From: CAYLLT01 sp964591605
GTDB lineage: Bacteria > Planctomycetota > Phycisphaerae > UBA1845 > PWPN01
Length of the DNA: 41,879 bases
Reading direction: 5' to 3'
NCBI GenBank assembly: GCA_964591605.1
Contig: CAZQEN010000019.1
Location: forward strand, 1-41,879
Position 1 is the stretch's first letter; each line of letters begins with the position of its first letter. The notes beneath the pieces were generated by a model. That model saw nothing but the letters and a program-made list of their open reading frames with translations, searched no databases and was not told the DNA's origin. Both the position numbers and the translations under genes were made by a program. Below are positions 40,340 to 41,879 of this stretch, one piece after another.

Positions 40340-41761
40340 ATGAGATCCATCGACGTGGATTCCGCGGCAGGACGCTGGACCTTCCCGCTGGCGGCCATTC
40401 TGCTGGTGTCGGCCGGAATGTGGGCCTGGCATCCGGTCGGAGCAATCGCCGCGGAAGCCGAGCGGCCGAACATCCTGTTCCTCTTCACCGACGACCAGCG
40501 CCCTGACACGATTCACGCGCTGGGCAATCCCGTCATCCGGACGCCCACGCTGGATCGCCTCGCCGAGGGCGGATTCGTTTTCCGCAACGCATACTGTTTC
40601 GGCAGCAACGTCGGCGCGGTGTGCCTGCCCAGCCGGAACATGCTCATGAGCGGCCGGGCGTATTTCCGCTGGACCGGCCCGCAGGCGCCGCCGGATGGGC
40701 CGAACTTCCCCGTCGCGATGAAGAAGGCCGGGTACGTCACGTATCATCACGGCAAGCGGGGGAACGTGGCCCTGCTGATCAACGAGACGTTCGACACCAA
40801 CAAGTACGTCAAGGACGACGTCGACCGCGCGAGCGGCGAGCCGGGGCAGACGATCGTCAACGAGGCGATCGATTTCCTGAAGAACCGGCCCGCCGACCGG
40901 CCGTTCTTCATGTACCTGGCATTCGGGAACCCGCACGACCCGCGCGTGGCGGCGAAGAAGTACCTGGATCTGTACAATCGCAATCAAATTCCCCTGCCGA
41001 AGAACTACCTGCCGGTGCACCCGTTCGACAACGGCGAGATGCTCGTGCGCGACGAGAAACTGGCCCCCTGGCCGCGGACGCGCGAGGAGATCCGTCGGCA
41101 TCTGCACGAGCACTACGCGGTCATCACCGCCCTGGACGGGCACATCGGGCGACTGCTGGATTCGCTGCGTGAGCTGGGCCTGTACGACAACACGATCATC
41201 ATCTTCTCCTCCGATAACGGTCTGGCCATCGGCAGCCACGGACTGATGGGCAAACAGAACCTCTACGAGCACAGTGCCAAGGTGCCGCTCATGTTTGCGG
41301 GGCCGGGTATTCCCCGCGGGCGTTCGGATGCGCTCGTCTACGTCATGGACATTTTTCCGACCGTCTGCGATCTGGTCGGCACGGAAACACCGTCCGGCCT
41401 CGACGGCCGGAGCTTCGCGCCGGTGCTAGGGGGCAAGAGCGCCAGCGTGCGTGACTCGATTTTCATGTCCTATCGCGACGTGCAGCGGGGGATTCGCGAT
41501 GAGCGCTGGAAGCTGATCCGCTACCCGAAGGTGAACATCACGCAGTTATTCGACCTGCGGACCGATCCGGACGAACTTCACAACCTGGCGGATGATCCCC
41601 AGCAGGCCGATCGGATCGAGCGGATGATGGGGCGTCTTCGTACGTGGCAAAAGCAACTGGGTGATACGGCGCCACTCGAAGTCGATCAGCCGCAGGACCC
41701 CGCGTTTCATCCACCCACTACGCTGCCCGCCCAGACGCCCCGCAAACCGAAAGCAGGATAG
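40340..41761 (+). CDS. Exported type I sulfatase
   Basis: 473 residues. N-terminal signal or anchor (FPLAAILLVSAGMWAW), then the alkaline-phosphatase-fold sulfatase domain: metal-binding DD in FLFTDDQRPDT (D51, D52), and the formylglycine motif CLPSR at 95-99, the CxPSR form, matured by a formylglycine-generating enzyme not in this window. The late metal motif is IFSSDNGLAIGSHG, followed by KVPLMFAGPGI. The C-terminal subdomain is standard (LFDLRTDPDELHNLADDP). It hydrolyses a sulfate ester, probably on a sulfated polysaccharide given the neighbours. The tail is proline- and lysine-rich. Large sulfatase sets are typical of marine Planctomycetota. Confidence 0.93.
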   Translation: MRSIDVDSAAGRWTFPLAAILLVSAGMWAWHPVGAIAAEAERPNILFLFTDDQRPDTIHALGNPVIRTPTLDRLAEGGFVFRNAYCFGSNVGAVCLPSRNMLMSGRAYFRWTGPQAPPDGPNFPVAMKKAGYVTYHHGKRGNVALLINETFDTNKYVKDDVDRASGEPGQTIVNEAIDFLKNRPADRPFFMYLAFGNPHDPRVAAKKYLDLYNRNQIPLPKNYLPVHPFDNGEMLVRDEKLAPWPRTREEIRRHLHEHYAVITALDGHIGRLLDSLRELGLYDNTIIIFSSDNGLAIGSHGLMGKQNLYEHSAKVPLMFAGPGIPRGRSDALVYVMDIFPTVCDLVGTETPSGLDGRSFAPVLGGKSASVRDSIFMSYRDVQRGIRDERWKLIRYPKVNITQLFDLRTDPDELHNLADDPQQADRIERMMGRLRTWQKQLGDTAPLEVDQPQDPAFHPPTTLPAQTPRKPKAG

Positions 41762-41811
41762 CCATGTGCTCGAAGAGGTTGCAGCGGCGCTCCCCCGGTC
41801 AGTGGCCAATA

Positions 41812-41869
41812 GAGCCCGAAGCGCGAGCGAGGGGTTCACGCGATAGACCCTCGCTCGCGCTTTGGGCTC
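41812..41869. repeat. Long palindrome after the sulfatase gene
   Basis: Arms 41812-41833 and 41848-41869 (22 bp, 21 paired) with a 14-base loop; the left arm starts GAGCCCGAAGCGCGAGCGAG. It is 50 bp after the stop, can serve as a terminator, and has the look of a dispersed intergenic palindrome. It reads ARSASEG in one frame. Confidence 0.75.
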
Positions 41870-41879
41870 CATGTGTGCA

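Noticed and set aside
41546..41872. - strand open frame opposite the sulfatase end
   Set aside because: Starts inside the terminal palindrome and shadows the sulfatase gene.

Overview
The window looks like a high-GC contig from a member of the Planctomycetota, probably a draft or metagenome-derived genome because two runs of exactly 100 N interrupt it. The evidence for the phylum is the DUF1553-DUF1501 gene pair at the left end, the sulfatase, the large secreted heparinase-like proteins and the many GC-rich palindromic repeats between genes. The class cannot be fixed from this sequence. No rRNA, tRNA or CRISPR array was seen.

Layout. 1-9.85 kb is on the + strand: the end of a DUF1553 protein, a Tat-exported DUF1501 protein, two MacB/FtsX-type ABC permeases in tandem, an orphan PilT-like ATPase, a small membrane-anchored zinc-ribbon protein, and two large SPFH (band 7) membrane proteins whose genes overlap. 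From 10.0 to 40.2 kb every gene is on the - strand. This block is mostly carbohydrate breakdown: two heparinase II/III-type proteins, a double alpha/beta-hydrolase esterase, two amidohydrolases, a DUF4861 protein, a second Asp-rich secreted protein, a sodium:solute symporter, a Gfo/Idh/MocA oxidoreductase, a class-III aminotransferase of the glutamate-semialdehyde aminomutase group, a fumarylacetoacetate-hydrolase-family protein, an enolase-superfamily enzyme, an N-acetylneuraminate-lyase-type aldolase, and three secreted proteins with alpha-toroid or TIM-barrel-like character. A STAS protein, an HD phosphohydrolase, a VapBC toxin-antitoxin pair and a DUF4375 protein are interspersed. A type I sulfatase on the + strand closes the window. 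Many neighbours overlap by 4 nt (ATGA or TTGA), so translationally coupled operons are likely. A plausible joint role is export of depolymerising and de-esterifying/desulfating enzymes, uptake of the products by the symporter, and intracellular processing of unusual sugar acids by dehydrogenase, dehydratase/racemase, aldolase and FAH-type hydrolase. The substrate is not identifiable from sequence alone.

The most interesting content is repetitive. (1) A small PD-(D/E)XK-type gene (GxxExxY family, 20003-20371) sits between imperfect 33-bp inverted repeats whose outer ends read ATCACGAAA. A gene-less copy of the same inverted-repeat element lies inside the 5' end of the DUF4861 gene (23931-24115); removing it with one base on paper restores a textbook signal peptide. 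A third, shorter relative lies at 31558-31648. Together they look like an autonomous/non-autonomous element family with a nuclease instead of a transposase. (2) Four unrelated families of short arrays with 7-bp period occur between and inside genes, one apparently displacing a start codon. (3) GTAG-footed palindromes form REPIN-like doublets. (4) A 72-bp palindrome is inserted in frame inside an amidohydrolase gene.
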